In this document: positions 44,874 through 57,407 of the stretch, one piece after another
Numbering within the stretch: position 1 is the stretch's first letter
Layout of the letters: every line of letters begins with the position of its first letter
Assembly (NCBI GenBank): GCA_034359265.1
Contig: CP136897.1
Coordinates: 34,087,501 to 34,151,500 of the forward strand
Source: Canna indica
Taxonomy: Eukaryota; Streptophyta; Magnoliopsida; Zingiberales; Cannaceae
Length of the DNA stretch: 64,000 nt
Direction: 5' to 3'
The notes under the pieces: model-generated
The model's input: the letters and a program-made list of their open reading frames with translations, nothing else
Databases searched by the model: none
Told to the model about the DNA's origin: nothing
Position numbers and translations under genes: made by a program

Positions 44874-45239
44874 TTTTTTTACTACCTATTTGATTGCACG
44901 ACGAGATCATTTTTTTTACCAATCTTTCTAACCAAACGTTGAGAACGGACAACGACGTCGCCATAAAAATTGGCTGTCCGTCGCCCGCGCGGGGCCCGCC
45001 GCATCCTCTACGGCCAGCTCGATCGTCCAACCCACCCGAAAAATTAAAATTTGTAAATAAATAAGAAAAATAACATTTCAATTATTATTTTTCGTTTAAA
45101 ACCGGCGTAACTCCGTGCATTATTGTCCGATTTCAGCTTTTCACGTGGCGCTGAAACGCGCGCGAAGAGACGAAGAAAATGACCCCGAGTTGTTCGTCGG
45201 ACGCTCACCCTTATTAGCCGACGATCAGAAGTGCGTATC

Positions 45240-45358
45240 GGGTGTGATCATACCAGCACTAACGCTCTAGATCCCATCAGAACTCCGAAGTTAAGCGTGC
45301 TTGGCCGAGAGTAGTACTAGGATGGGTGACGCCCTGGGAAATCCTCGCGTTGTACCTT
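45240..45358 (+). rRNA. 5S rRNA: 5S rRNA gene, copy 98 (unit h)
   Basis: C6T, A27T, C29T, G30A, G66C, C92G in the C box, G102A, T109C, C114T. Confidence 0.85.
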
Positions 45359-45723
45359 TTTTTTACTACCTATTTGATTGCACGACAAGATCATTTTTTT
45401 TACAAATCTTTCTAACCAAACGTTAAGAATGGACGACGTCGTCGCCATAAATCTTGGCTTTCGATCGCCCCCGCGGGGCCCACCGCAACCTCTACGGCCG
45501 GCTTGATCGACCAACCGACCCGAAAAATTAAAATTTGTAAATAAATAAGAAAAATAACATTTCAATTATTATTTTTCGTTTAAAACAGCCGTAACTCCGT
45601 GCATTATTGTCTGATTTTAGCTTTTCACGTGGCGCTGAAAGGCGCGCGAAGAGACGAAGAAAATGACCCCGAGCTGTCCCTCGGACGCTCACCCTTATTA
45701 GCGGACGATCAGAAGTGCATGAC

Positions 45724-45842
45724 GGGTGCGATCATATCAACACTAACGCACCGGATCCCATCAGAACTTCGAAGTTAACCGTGCTTGTGCGAGAGTAGTA
45801 CTAGGATGGGTGACCCCCTGGGAAGTCCTCGTGTTGCACTTG
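45724..45842 (+). rRNA. 5S rRNA: 5S rRNA gene, copy 99 (unit c)
   Basis: Same as 40901. A c unit here directly follows an h unit, marking a recombination junction near 45,587. Confidence 0.87.
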
Positions 45843-46208
45843 TCTTTTTACTACCTATTTGATTGCACGACGAGATTATTTTTTTTGCCAATTTTTCTAA
45901 CCAAACGTTAAGGACGGACGACGTAGTCACCATAAAATTTGGCTGTCGATCGCCCGCGCGGGTCCCGCCGCAACCTCTACGGCAGGCTCGATCGACCAAC
46001 CGACCCGAAAAATTAAAATTTGTAAATAAATAAGGATAATAACATTTCAATTATTATTTTTCGTTTAAAACGGGCGTAAGTCCGTGCATTATTGTCCGAT
46101 TTCAGCTTTTCACGTGGCGCTGAAAGGCGCGCGAAGAGACGAAGAAAATGACCCCGAGCTGTCCCTCGGACGCTCACCCTTATTAGCCGACGATCAGAAG
46201 TGCATGAT

Positions 46209-46327
46209 GGGTGCGATCATACCAGCACTAACGCACCGGATCCGATCAGAACTCCGAAGTTAATTGTGCTTGGGCGAGAGTAGTATTAGGATGGGTGACC
46301 CCCTCGGAAGTCCTCGTGTTGCACCTT
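46209..46327 (+). rRNA. 5S rRNA: 5S rRNA gene, copy 100 (unit d)
   Basis: Same as 41386. Confidence 0.87.
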
Positions 46328-46680
46328 TTTTTTTAACCTATTTGATTGCATGACGAGATCATTTTTTTTACCAATCTTTCTAACCAAACGTTAAGGACGG
46401 ACGACGTCGTCGCCATAAAATTTGGCTGTCGATCGCCCGTCGCAACCTCTACAGCCGGCTCGATCGACCAACCGACCCGAAAAATTAAAATTTGTAAATA
46501 AATAAGAAAAATAATATTTCAATTATTATTTTTCGTTTAAAACGGGCGTAACTCCGTGCATTATTGTCCGATTTCAGCTTTTCACGTGGCGCTGAAAGGC
46601 GCGCGAAGAGAGGAAGAAAATGACCCCGAGTTGTCCCTCGGACGCTCACCCTTATTAGCCGACGATCAGAAGTGCATGAC

Positions 46681-46799
46681 GGGTGCGATCATACTAGTAC
46701 TAACGCACCGGATCCCATCAGAACTCCGAAGTGAAGCGTGCTTGCGCGAGAGTGGTACTAGGATGGGTGACCCCTTGGGAAGTCCTCGTGTTGCACTTT
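46681..46799 (+). rRNA. 5S rRNA: 5S rRNA gene, copy 101 (unit a)
   Basis: Same as 39931, with one T fewer in the terminator. Confidence 0.87.
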
Positions 46800-47164
46800 T
46801 TTTTTACTACCTATTTGATTGCACAACGAGATCATTTTTTTACCAATCTTTCTAACCAAACGTTAAGGACGGACGACGTCGTCGCCATAAATCTTGGCTG
46901 TCGATCGTCCGCGTGGGGCCCGCCGCAACCTCTACGGCAGGCTCGATCGAGCAACCGACCCGAAAAATTAAAATTTGTAAATAAATAAGAAAAATAACAT
47001 TGCAATTATTATTTTTCGTTTAAAACATGCGTAACTCCGTGCATTATTGTCCGATTTCAGCTGTTCACGTGGCGTTGAAAGGCGCGTGAAGAGATGATGA
47101 AAATGACCCCCGAACTCTCCCTCGGACGCTCACCCTTATTAGCCGACGATCAAAAGTGCATAAC

Positions 47165-47283
47165 GGTTGCGATCATACCAGCACTAACGCACCGGATCCC
47201 ATCAGAACTCCGAAGTTAAGCGTGCTTGGGCGATAGTAGTACTAGGATGGGTGACCCCTTGGGAAGTCCTCATGTTGCACTTT
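47165..47283 (+). rRNA. 5S rRNA: 5S rRNA gene, copy 102 (unit b)
   Basis: Same as 40416. Confidence 0.88.
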
Positions 47284-47649
47284 TTCTTTTACTACCTATT
47301 TGATTGCACGACGAGATCATTTTTTTTACCAATTTTTCTAACCAAACGTTAAGGACGGACGACATCGTCGCCATAAAATTTGGCTGTCGATCGCCCGCGC
47401 GGGGCCCGCCGCAAACTCTACGGCCGGCTCCATCGACCAACCGACCCAAAAAATTAAAATTTGTAAATAAATAAGAAAAATAACATTTCAATTATTATTT
47501 TTCGTTTAAAACAGCCGTAACTCCGTGCATTATTGTCTGATTTTAGCTTTTCACGTGGCGCTGAAAGGCGCGCGAAGAGACGAAGAAAATGACCCCGAGC
47601 TGTCCCTCGGACGCTCACCCTTATTAGCGGACGATCAGAAGTGCATGAC

Positions 47650-47768
47650 GGGTGCGATCATATCAACACTAACGCACCGGATCCCATCAGAACTTCGAAG
47701 TTAACCGTGCTTGTGCGAGAGTAGTACTAGGATGGGTGACCCCCTGGGAAGTCCTCGTGTTGCACTTG
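47650..47768 (+). rRNA. 5S rRNA: 5S rRNA gene, copy 103 (unit c)
   Basis: Same as 40901. Confidence 0.87.
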
Positions 47769-48134
47769 TCTTTTTACTACCTATTTGATTGCACGACGAG
47801 ATTATTTTTTTTGCCAATTTTTCTAACCAAACGTTAAGGACGGACGACGTAGTCGCCATAAAATTTGGCTGTCGATCGCCCGCGCGGGTCCCGCCGCAAC
47901 CTCTACGGCAGGCTCGATCGACCAACCGACCCGAAAAATTAAAATTTGTAAATAAATAAGGATAATAACATTTCAATTATTATTTTTCGTTTAAAACGGG
48001 CGTAAGTCCGTGCATTATTGTCCGATTTCAGCTTTTCACGTGGCGCTGAAAGGCGCGCGAAGAGACGAAGAAAATGACCCCGAGCTGTCCCTCGGACGCT
48101 CACCCTTATTAGCCGACGATCAGAAGTGCATGAT

Positions 48135-48253
48135 GGGTGCGATCATACCAGTACTAACGCACCGGATCCGATCAGAACTCCGAAGTTAATTGTGCTTGGG
48201 CGAGAGTAGTATTAGGATGGGTGACCCCCTCGGAAGTCCTCGTGTTGCACCTT
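48135..48253 (+). rRNA. 5S rRNA: 5S rRNA gene, copy 104 (unit d)
   Basis: As 41386 plus C18T. Confidence 0.87.
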
Positions 48254-48606
48254 TTTTTTTAACCTATTTGATTGCATGACGAGATCATTTTTTTTACCAA
48301 TCTTTCTAACCAAACGTTAAGGACGGACGACGTCGTCGCCATAAAATTTGGCTGTCGATCGCCCGTCGCAACCTCTACAGCCGGCTCGATCGACCAACCG
48401 ACCCGAAAAATTAAAATTTGTAAATAAATAAGAAAAATAATATTTCAATTATTATTTTTCGTTTAAAACGGCCGTAACTCCGTGCATTATTGTCCGATTT
48501 CAGCTTTTCACGTGGCGCTGAAAGGCGCGCGAAGAGAGGAAGAAAATGACCCCGAGTTGTCCCTCGGACGCTCACCCTTATTAGCCGACGATCAGAAATG
48601 CATGAT

Positions 48607-48725
48607 GGGTGCGATCATACCAGCACTAACGCACCGGATTCCATCAGAACTCCGAAGTGAAGCGTGCTTGCGCGAGAGTGGTACTAGGATGGGTGACCCC
48701 TTGGGAAGTCCTCGTGTTGCACTTT
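48607..48725 (+). rRNA. 5S rRNA: 5S rRNA gene, copy 105 (unit e)
   Basis: Same as 43785. Confidence 0.87.
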
Positions 48726-49091
48726 TTTTTTTACTACCTATTTGATTGCACAACGAGATCATTTTTTTACCAATCTTTCTAACCAAACGTTAAGGACGGA
48801 CGACGTCGTCGCCATAAATCTTGGCTGTCGATCGTCCGCGTGGGGCCCGCCGCAACCTCTACGGCAGGCTCGATCGAGCAACCGACCCAAAAAATTAAAA
48901 TTTGTAAATAAATAAGGAAAATAACATTTCAATTATTATTTTTCGTTTAAAACGGGCGTAACTCCGTGCATTATTGTCCGATTTCAGCTTTTCACGTGGC
49001 GCTGAAAGGCGCGCAAAGAGACGAAGAAAATGACCCCCGAACTCTCCCTCGGACGCTCGCCCTTATTAGCCGACGATCAGAAGTGCATATC

Positions 49092-49210
49092 GGGTGCGAT
49101 CATACCAGCACTAACGCACCGGATCCCATCAGAACTCCGAAGTTAAGCGTGCTTGGGCGACAGTAGTACTAGGATGGGTGACCCCTTGGGAAGTCCTCGT
49201 GGTGCACCTT
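49092..49210 (+). rRNA. 5S rRNA: 5S rRNA gene, copy 106 (unit f)
   Basis: Same as 44270. Confidence 0.9.
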
Positions 49211-49576
49211 TTTTTTTACTACCAATTTGATTGCACGACGAGATCATTTTTTTTACCAATCTTTCTAACCAAACGTTAAGGACGGACGACGTCGTCGCCA
49301 TAAATCTTGGCTGTCGATCGCCCGCGCGGGGCCCGCCGCAACCTCTACGGCCGGCTCGATCGACCAACCGACCCGAAAAATTAAAATTTGTAAATAAATA
49401 AGAAAAATAATATTTCAATTATTATTTTTCGTTTAAAACGGGCGTAACTCCGTGCATCATTGTCCGATTTCAGCTTTTCACGTGGCGATGAAAGGCGCGC
49501 AAAGAGACGAAGAAAATGACCCCGAGCTGTCCCTCGGACGCTCACCCTTATTAGCCGACGATCAGAAATGCATGAT

Positions 49577-49695
49577 GGGTGCGATCATACCAGCACTAAC
49601 GCACCGGATTCCATCAGAACTCCGAAATTAAGCGTGCTTGGGCGAGAGTAGTACTAGGATGGGTGACCCCCTGGGAAGTCCTCGTGTTGCACCTT
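49577..49695 (+). rRNA. 5S rRNA: 5S rRNA gene, copy 107 (unit g)
   Basis: Same as 44755. Confidence 0.92.
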
Positions 49696-50061
49696 TTTTT
49701 TTACTACCTATTTGATTGCACGACGAGATCATTTTTTTTACCAATCTTTCTAACCAAACGTTGAGAACGGACAACGACGTCGCCATAAAAATTGGCTGTC
49801 CGTCGCCCGCGCGGGGCCCGCCGCATCCTCTACGGCCAGCTCGATAGTCCAACCCACCCGAAAAATTAAAATTTGTAAATAAATAAGAAAAATAACATTT
49901 CAATTATTATTTTTCGTTTAAAACCGGCGTAACTCCGTGCATTATTGTCCGATTTCAGCTTTTCACGTGGCGCTGAAACGCGCGCGAAGAGACGAAGAAA
50001 ATGACCCCGAGTTGTTCGTCGGACGCTCACCCTTATTAGCCGACGATCAGAAGTGCGTATC

Positions 50062-50180
50062 GGTTGTGATCATACCAGCACTAACGCTCTAGATCCAATC
50101 AGAACTCCGAAGTTAAGCGTGCTTGCGCGAGAGTGGTACTTGGATGGGTGACCCCTTGGGAAGTCCTCGTGTTGCACCTT
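50062..50180 (+). rRNA. 5S rRNA: 5S rRNA gene, copy 108 (unit h')
   Basis: G3T, C6T, A27T, C29T, G30A, C36A, G65C, A74G, A80T, C95T. The 5' half is h-like, while the 3' half has the G65C/A74G marks of another lineage: a mosaic. Confidence 0.84.
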
Positions 50181-50547
50181 TTATTTTTACTACCTATTTG
50201 ATTGCACGACGAGATCATTTTTTTTACCAATCTTTCTAACCAAACGTTAAGGACGGACGACGTCGTCGCCATAAATCTTGGCTGTCGATCACCCGCGTGG
50301 GGCCCGCCGCAACCTCTACGGCCGGCTCGATCGACGAACCGACCCAAAAAATTAAAATTTGTAAATAAATAAGAAAAATAACATTTCAATTATTATTTTT
50401 CGTTTAAAACGGGCGTAACTCCGTGCATTATTGTCCGATTTCAGCTTTTCACGTGGCGCTGAAAGGCACGCGAAGAGACGAAGAAAATGACCCCGAGCTG
50501 TCCCTCGGACGCTCACCCTTATTAGCCGACGATCAGAAGTGCATGAC

Positions 50548-50666
50548 GGGTCCGATCATATCAGCACTAACGCACCGGATCCCATCAGAACTTCGAAGTT
50601 AAGCGTGCTTGTGCGAGAGTAGTACTAGGATGGGTGACCCCCTGGGAAGTCCTCGCGTTGCACCTT
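50548..50666 (+). rRNA. 5S rRNA: 5S rRNA gene, copy 109 (unit p)
   Basis: Same as 38014, at offset 12,534. Confidence 0.88.
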
Positions 50667-51033
50667 TTTTTTTACTACCTATTTGATTGCACGACGAGAT
50701 CATTTTTTTTACCAATCTTTCTAACCAAACGTTAAGGAAAGACGACGTCGCCGCCATAAAATTTGGCTGTCGATCGCCCGCGCGGGGCCCGCCGCAAACT
50801 CTACGGCCGACTCCATCGACCAACCGACCCGAAAAATTAAAATTTGTAAATAAATAAGAAAAATAACATTTCAATTATTATTTTTCGTTTAAAACGGGCG
50901 TAACTCCGTGCATTATTGTTCGATTTCAGCTGTTCACGTGGCGCTGAAAGGCGCGCGAAGAGATGAAGAAAATGACCCCCGAACTCTCCCTCGGACGCTC
51001 ACCCTTATTAGCCGACGATCAGAAGTGCATAAC

Positions 51034-51152
51034 GGTTGCGATCATACCAGCACTAACGCATCGAATCCCATCAGAACTCCGAAGTTAAGCGTGCTTGGGC
51101 GATACTAGTACTAGTATGGGTGACCCCTTGGGAAGTCCTCATGTTGCACTTT
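51034..51152 (+). rRNA. 5S rRNA: 5S rRNA gene, copy 110 (unit q)
   Basis: Same as 38500. Confidence 0.85.
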
Positions 51153-51518
51153 TTCTTTTACTACCTATTTGATTGCACGACGAGATCATTTTTTTTACCA
51201 ATCTTTCTAACCAAACGTTAAGGACGGACGACGTTGTCGCCATAAATCTTGGCTGTCGATCGCCCGCGCGGGGCCCGCCGCAACCTCTACGGCCGGCTCG
51301 ATCGACCAACCGACCCGAAAAATTAAAATTTGTAAATAAATAAGGAAAATAACATTTCAATTATTATTTTTCGTTTAAAACAGGCGTAACTCCGTGCATT
51401 ATTGTCCGATTTTAGCTTTTCACGTGGCGCTGAAAGGCGCGCGAAGAGACGAAGAAAATGACCCCGAGCTATCCCACGAACGCTCACCCTTATTAGCCGA
51501 CGATCAGAAGTGAATGAC

Positions 51519-51637
51519 GGGTGCGATCATGCCAGCACTAACGCACCGGATCCGATCAGAACTCCGAAGTTAAGCGTGCTTGGGCGAGAGTAGTACTAGG
51601 ATGGGTGACCTCCTCGGAAGTCCTCATGTTGCACTTT
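51519..51637 (+). rRNA. 5S rRNA: 5S rRNA gene, copy 111 (unit r)
   Basis: Same as 38985. Confidence 0.87.
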
Positions 51638-51991
51638 TTTTTTTTAACCTATTTGAGTGCATGACGAGCTCATTTTTTTTACCAATCTTTCAAACCAAAC
51701 GTTAAGGACGGACGACGTCGTCGCCATAAAATTTGGCTGTCGATCGCCCGCCGCAACCTCTACGACCGGCTCGATCGACCAACCGACCCGAAAAATTAAA
51801 ATTTGTAAATAAATAAGAAAAATAACATTTCAATTTTTATTTTTCGTTTAAAACGGACGTAACTCCGTGCATTATTGTTCGATTTCAGCTTTTCACGTGG
51901 CACTGAAAGGCGCGCGAAGAGAGGAAGAAAATGACCCCGAGTTGTCCCTCGGACGCTCACCCTTATTAGCCGACGATCAGAAGTGCATGAC

Positions 51992-52110
51992 GGGTGCGAT
52001 CATACTAGTACTAACGCACTGGATCCCATCAGAACTCCGTAGTGAAGCGTGCTTGCGCGATAGTGGTACTAGGATGGGTGACCCCTTGGGAAGTCCTCAT
52101 GTTGCACCTT
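51992..52110 (+). rRNA. 5S rRNA: 5S rRNA gene, copy 112 (unit s)
   Basis: Same as 39458. Confidence 0.85.
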
Positions 52111-52464
52111 TTTTTTTTAACCTATTTGAGTGCATGACGAGCTCATTTTTTTTACCAATCTTTCTAACCAAACGTTAAGGACGGACGACGTCGTCGCCAT
52201 AAAATTTGGCTGTCGATCGCCCTCCGCAACCTCTACGACCGGCTCGATCGACCAACCGACCCGAAAAATTAAAATTTGTAAATAAATAAGAAAAATAACA
52301 TTTCAATTATTATTTTTCGTTTAAAACGGACGTAACTCCGTGCATTATTGTCCGATTTCAGCTTTTCACGTGGCGCTGAAAGGCGCGCGAAGAAAGGAAG
52401 AAAATGACCCCGAGTTGTCCCTCGGACGCTCACCCTTATTAGCCGACGATCAGAAGTGCATGAC

Positions 52465-52583
52465 GGGTGCGATCATACTAGTACTAACGCACCGGATCCC
52501 ATCAGAACTCCGAAGTGAAGCGTGCTTGCGCGAGAGTGGTACTAGGATGGGTGACCCCTTGGGAAGTCCTCGTGTTGCACTTT
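52465..52583 (+). rRNA. 5S rRNA: 5S rRNA gene, copy 113 (unit a)
   Basis: Same as 39931. Confidence 0.87.
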
Positions 52584-52949
52584 TTTTTTTACTACCTATT
52601 TGATTGCACAACGAGATCATTTTTTTACCAATCTTTCTAACCAAACGTTAAGGACGGACGACGTCGTCGCCATAAATCTTGGTTGTCGATCGTCCGCGTG
52701 GGGCCCGCCGCAACCTCTACGGCAGGCTCGATCGAGCAACCGACCCAAAAAATTAAAATTTGTAAATAAATAAGAAAAATAACATTGCAATTATTATTTT
52801 TCGTTTAAAACATGCGTAACTCCGTGCATTATTGTCCGATTTCAGCTGTTCACGTGGCGTTGAAAGGCGCGTGAAGAGATGATGAAAATGACCCCCGAAC
52901 TCTCCCTCGGACGCTCACCCTTATTAGCCGACGATCAAAAGTGCATAAC

Positions 52950-53068
52950 GGTTGCGATCATACCAGCACTAACGCACCGGATCCCATCAGAACTCCGAAG
53001 TTAAGCGTGCTTGGGCGATAGTAGTACTAGGATGGGTGACCCCTTGGGAAGTCCTCATGTTGCACTTT
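52950..53068 (+). rRNA. 5S rRNA: 5S rRNA gene, copy 114 (unit b)
   Basis: Same as 40416. Confidence 0.88.
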
Positions 53069-53434
53069 TTCTTTTACTACCTATTTGATTGCACGACGAG
53101 ATCATTTTTTTTACCAATTTTTCTAACCAAACGTTAAGGACGGACGACATCGTCGCCATAAAATTTGGCTGTCGATCGCCCGCGCGGGGCCCGCCGCAAA
53201 CTCTACGGCCGGCTCCATCGACCAACCGACCCAAAAAATTAAAATTTGTAAATAAATAAGAAAAATAACATTTCAATTATTATTTTTCGTTTAAAACAGC
53301 CGTAACTCCGTGCATTATTGTCTGATTTTAGCTTTTCACGTGGCGCTGAAAGGCGCGCGAAGAGACGAAGAAAATGACCCCGAGCTGTCCCTCGGACGCT
53401 CACCCTTATTAGCGGACGATCAGAAGTGCATGAC

Positions 53435-53553
53435 GGGTGCGATCATATCAACACTAACGCACCGGATCCCATCAGAACTTCGAAGTTAACCGTGCTTGTG
53501 CGAGAGTAGTACTAGGATGGGTGACCCCCTGGGAAGTCCTCGTGTTGCACTTG
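53435..53553 (+). rRNA. 5S rRNA: 5S rRNA gene, copy 115 (unit c)
   Basis: Same as 40901. Confidence 0.87.
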
Positions 53554-53919
53554 TCTTTTTACTACCTATTTGATTGCACGACGAGATTATTTTTTTTGCC
53601 AATTTTTCTAACCAAACGTTAAGGACGGACGACGTAGTCGCCATAAAATTTGGCTGTCGATCGCCCGCGCGGGTCCCGCCGCAACCTCTACGGCAGGCTC
53701 GATCGACCAACCGACCCGAAAAATTAAAATTTGTAAATAAATAAGGATAATAACATTTCAATTATTATTTTTCGTTTAAAACGGGCGTAAGTCCGTGCAT
53801 TATTGTCCGATTTCAGCTTTTCACGTGGCGCTGAAAGGCGCGCGAAGAGACGAAGAAAATGACCCCGAGCTGTCCCTCGGACGCTCACCCTTATTAGCCG
53901 ACGATCAGAAGTGCATGAT

Positions 53920-54038
53920 GGGTGCGATCATACCAGCACTAACGCACCGGATCCGATCAGAACTCCGAAGTTAATTGTGCTTGGGCGAGAGTAGTATTAG
54001 GATGGGTGACCCCCTCGGAAGTCCTCGTGTTGCACCTT
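53920..54038 (+). rRNA. 5S rRNA: 5S rRNA gene, copy 116 (unit d)
   Basis: Same as 41386. Confidence 0.87.
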
Positions 54039-54391
54039 TTTTTTTAACCTATTTGATTGCATGACGAGATCATTTTTTTTACCAATCTTTCTAACCAAAC
54101 GTTAAGGACGGACGACGTCGTCGCCATAAAATTTGGCTGTCGATCGCCCGTCGCAACCTCTACAGCCGGCTCGATCGACCAACCGACCCGAAAAATTAAA
54201 ATTTGTAAATAAATAAGAAAAATAATATTTCAATTATTATTTTTCGTTTAAAACGGGCGTAACTCCGTGCATTATTGTCCGATTTCAGCTTTTCACGTGG
54301 CGCTGAAAGGCGCGCGAAGAGAGGAAGAAAATGACCCCGAGTTGTCCCTCGGACGCTCACCCTTATTAGCCGACGATCAGAAGTGCATGAC

Positions 54392-54510
54392 GGGTGCGAT
54401 CATACTAGTACTAACGCACCGGATCCCATCAGAACTCCGAAGTGAAGCGTGCTTGCGCGAGAGTGGTACTAGGATGGGTGACCCCTTGGGAAGTCCTCGT
54501 GTTGCACTTT
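54392..54510 (+). rRNA. 5S rRNA: 5S rRNA gene, copy 117 (unit a)
   Basis: Same as 41858. Confidence 0.87.
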
Positions 54511-54876
54511 TTTTTTTACTACCTATTTGATTGCACAACGAGATCATTTTTTTACCAATCTTTCTAACCAAACGTTAAGGACGGACGACGTCGTCGCCAT
54601 AAATCTTGGCTGTCGATCGTCCGCGTGGGGCCCGCCGCAACCTCTACGGCAGGCTCGATCGAGCAACCGACCCGAAAAATTAAAATTTGTAAATAAATAA
54701 GAAAAATAACATTGCAATTATTATTTTTCGTTTAAAACATGCGTAACTCCGTGCATTATTGTCCGATTTCAGCTGTTCACGTGGCGTTGAAAGGCGCGTG
54801 AAGAGATGATGAAAATGACCCCCGAACTCTCCCTCGGACGCTCACCCTTATTAGCCGACGATCAAAAGTGCATAAC

Positions 54877-54995
54877 GGTTGCGATCATACCAGCACTAAC
54901 GCACCGGATCCCATCAGAACTCCGAAGTTAAGCGTGCTTGGGCGATAGTAGTACTAGGATGGGTGACCCCTTGGGAAGTCCTCATGTTGCACTTT
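54877..54995 (+). rRNA. 5S rRNA: 5S rRNA gene, copy 118 (unit b)
   Basis: Same as 42343; its spacer has cccacgcggg instead of cccgcgcggg. Confidence 0.88.
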
Positions 54996-55361
54996 TTCTT
55001 TTACTACCTATTTGATTGCACGACGAGATCATTTTTTTTACCAATTTTTCTAACCAAACGTTAAGGACGGACGACATCGTCGCCATAAAATTTGGCTGTC
55101 GATCGCCCACGCGGGGCCCGCCGCAAACTCTACGGCCGGCTCCATCGACCAACCGACCCAAAAAATTAAAATTTGTAAATAAATAAGAAAAATAACATTT
55201 CAATTATTATTTTTCGTTTAAAACAGCCGTAACTCCGTGCATTATTGTCTGATTTTAGCTTTTCACGTGGCGCTGAAAGGCGCGCGAAGAGACGAAGAAA
55301 ATGACCCCGAGCTGTCCCTCGGACGCTCACCCTTATTAGCGGACGATCAGAAGTGCATGAC

Positions 55362-55480
55362 GGGTGCGATCATATCAACACTAACGCACCGGATCCCATC
55401 AGAACTTCGAAGTTAACCGTGCTTGTGCGAGAGTAGTACTAGGATGGGTGACCCCCTGGGAAGTCCTCGTGTTGCACTTG
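55362..55480 (+). rRNA. 5S rRNA: 5S rRNA gene, copy 119 (unit c)
   Basis: Same as 42828. Confidence 0.87.
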
Positions 55481-55846
55481 TCTTTTTACTACCTATTTGA
55501 TTGCACGACGAGATTATTTTTTTTGCCAATTTTTCTAACCAAACGTTAAGGACGGACGACGTAGTCGCCATAAAATTTGGCTGTCGATCGCCCGCGCGGG
55601 TCCCGCCGCAACCTCTACGGCAGGCTCGATCGACCAACCGACCCGAAAAATTAAAATTTGTAAATAAATAAGGATAATAACATTTCAATTATTATTTTTC
55701 GTTTAAAACGGGCGTAAGTCCGTGCATTATTGTCCGATTTCAGCTTTTCACGTGGCGCTGAAAGGCGCGCGAAGAGACGAAGAAAATGACCCCGAGCTGT
55801 CCCTCGGACGCTCACCCTTATTAGCCGACGATCAGAAGTGCATGAT

Positions 55847-55965
55847 GGGTGCGATCATACCAGCACTAACGCACCGGATCCGATCAGAACTCCGAAGTTA
55901 ATTGTGCTTGGGCGAGAGTAGTATTAGGATGGGTGACCCCCTCGGAAGTCCTCGTGTTGCACCTT
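55847..55965 (+). rRNA. 5S rRNA: 5S rRNA gene, copy 120 (unit d)
   Basis: Same as 43313. Confidence 0.87.
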
Positions 55966-56318
55966 TTTTTTTAACCTATTTGATTGCATGACGAGATCAT
56001 TTTTTTTACCAATCTTTCTAACCAAACGTTAAGGACGGACGACGTCGTCGCCATAAAATTTGGCTGTCGATCGCCCGTCGCAACCTCTACAGCCGGCTCG
56101 ATCGACCAACCGACCCGAAAAATTAAAATTTGTAAATAAATAAGAAAAATAATATTTCAATTATTATTTTTCGTTTAAAACGGGCGTAACTCCGTGCATT
56201 ATTGTCCGATTTCAGCTTTTCACGTGGCGCTGAAAGGCGCGCGAAGAGAGGAAGAAAATGACCCCGAGTTGTCCCTCGGACGCTCACCCTTATTAGCCGA
56301 CGATCAGAAATGCATGAT

Positions 56319-56437
56319 GGGTGCGATCATACCAGCACTAACGCACCGGATTCCATCAGAACTCCGAAGTGAAGCGTGCTTGCGCGAGAGTGGTACTAGG
56401 ATGGGTGACCCCTTGGGAAGTCCTCGTGTTGCACTTT
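56319..56437 (+). rRNA. 5S rRNA: 5S rRNA gene, copy 121 (unit e)
   Basis: Same as 43785. Confidence 0.87.
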
Positions 56438-56803
56438 TTTTTTTACTACCTATTTGATTGCACAACGAGATCATTTTTTTACCAATCTTTCTAACCAAAC
56501 GTTAAGGACGGACGACGTCGTCGCCATAAATCTTGGCTGTCGATCGTCCGCGTGGGGCCCGCCGCAACCTCTACGGCAGGCTCGATCGAGCAACGGACCC
56601 AAAAAATTAAAATTTGTCAATAAATAAGGAAAATAACATTTCAATTATTATTTTTCGTTTAAAACGGGCGTAACTCCGTGCATTATTGTCCGATTTCAGC
56701 TTTTCACGTGGCGCTGAAAGGCGCGCAAAGAGACGAAGAAAATGACCCCCGAACTCTCCCTCGGACGCTCGCCCTTATTAGCCGACGATCAGAAGTGCAT
56801 ATC

Positions 56804-56922
56804 GGGTGCGATCATACCAGCACTAACGCACCGGATCCCATCAGAACTCCGAAGTTAAGCGTGCTTGGGCGACAGTAGTACTAGGATGGGTGACCCCTTG
56901 GGAAGTCCTCGTGGTGCACCTT
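56804..56922 (+). rRNA. 5S rRNA: 5S rRNA gene, copy 122 (unit f)
   Basis: Same as 44270. Confidence 0.9.
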
Positions 56923-57288
56923 TTTTTTTACTACCAATTTGATTGCACGACGAGATCATTTTTTTTACCAATCTTTCTAACCAAACGTTAAGGACGGACG
57001 ACGTCGTCGCCATAAATCTTGGCTGTCGATCGCCCGCGCGGGGCCCGCCGCAACCTCTACGGCCGGCTCGATCGACCAACCGACCCTAAAAATTAAAATT
57101 TGTAAATAAATAAGAAAAATAACATTTCAATTATTATTTTTCGTTTAAAACGGGCGTAACTCCGTGCATCATTGTCCGATTTCAGCTTTTCACGTGGCGA
57201 TGAAAGGCGCGCAAAGAGACGAAGAAAATGACCCCGAGCTGTCCCTCGGACGCTCACCCTTATTAGCCGACGATCAGAAATGCATGAT

Positions 57289-57407
57289 GGGTGCGATCAT
57301 ACCAGCACTAACGCACCGGATTCCATCAGAACTCCGAAATTAAGCGTGCTTGGGCGAGAGTAGTACTAGGATGGGTGACCCCCTGGGAAGTCCTCGTGTT
57401 GCACCTT
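57289..57407 (+). rRNA. 5S rRNA: 5S rRNA gene, copy 123 (unit g)
   Basis: Same as 44755. Confidence 0.92.

Larger units (their letters stand above)
37870..45587. repeat. 12,534-bp-offset block, copy 1 (pqrs abcd abcd efgh)
   Basis: Sixteen units from 38014 to 45240 that recur in the same order at 50548 to 57774, each exactly 12,534 bp later. The right edge is near 45,587, where spacer aaaacagccg replaces aaaacgggcg. Confidence 0.88.
45587..50404. repeat. 4,822-bp-offset block (cd abcd efg h')
   Basis: Ten units. The first nine match 40764 to about 45240 at an offset of 4,822-4,823 bp. The last unit (50062) resembles h but carries extra changes. It lies between the two copies of the 12,534-bp block. 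Confidence 0.85.
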
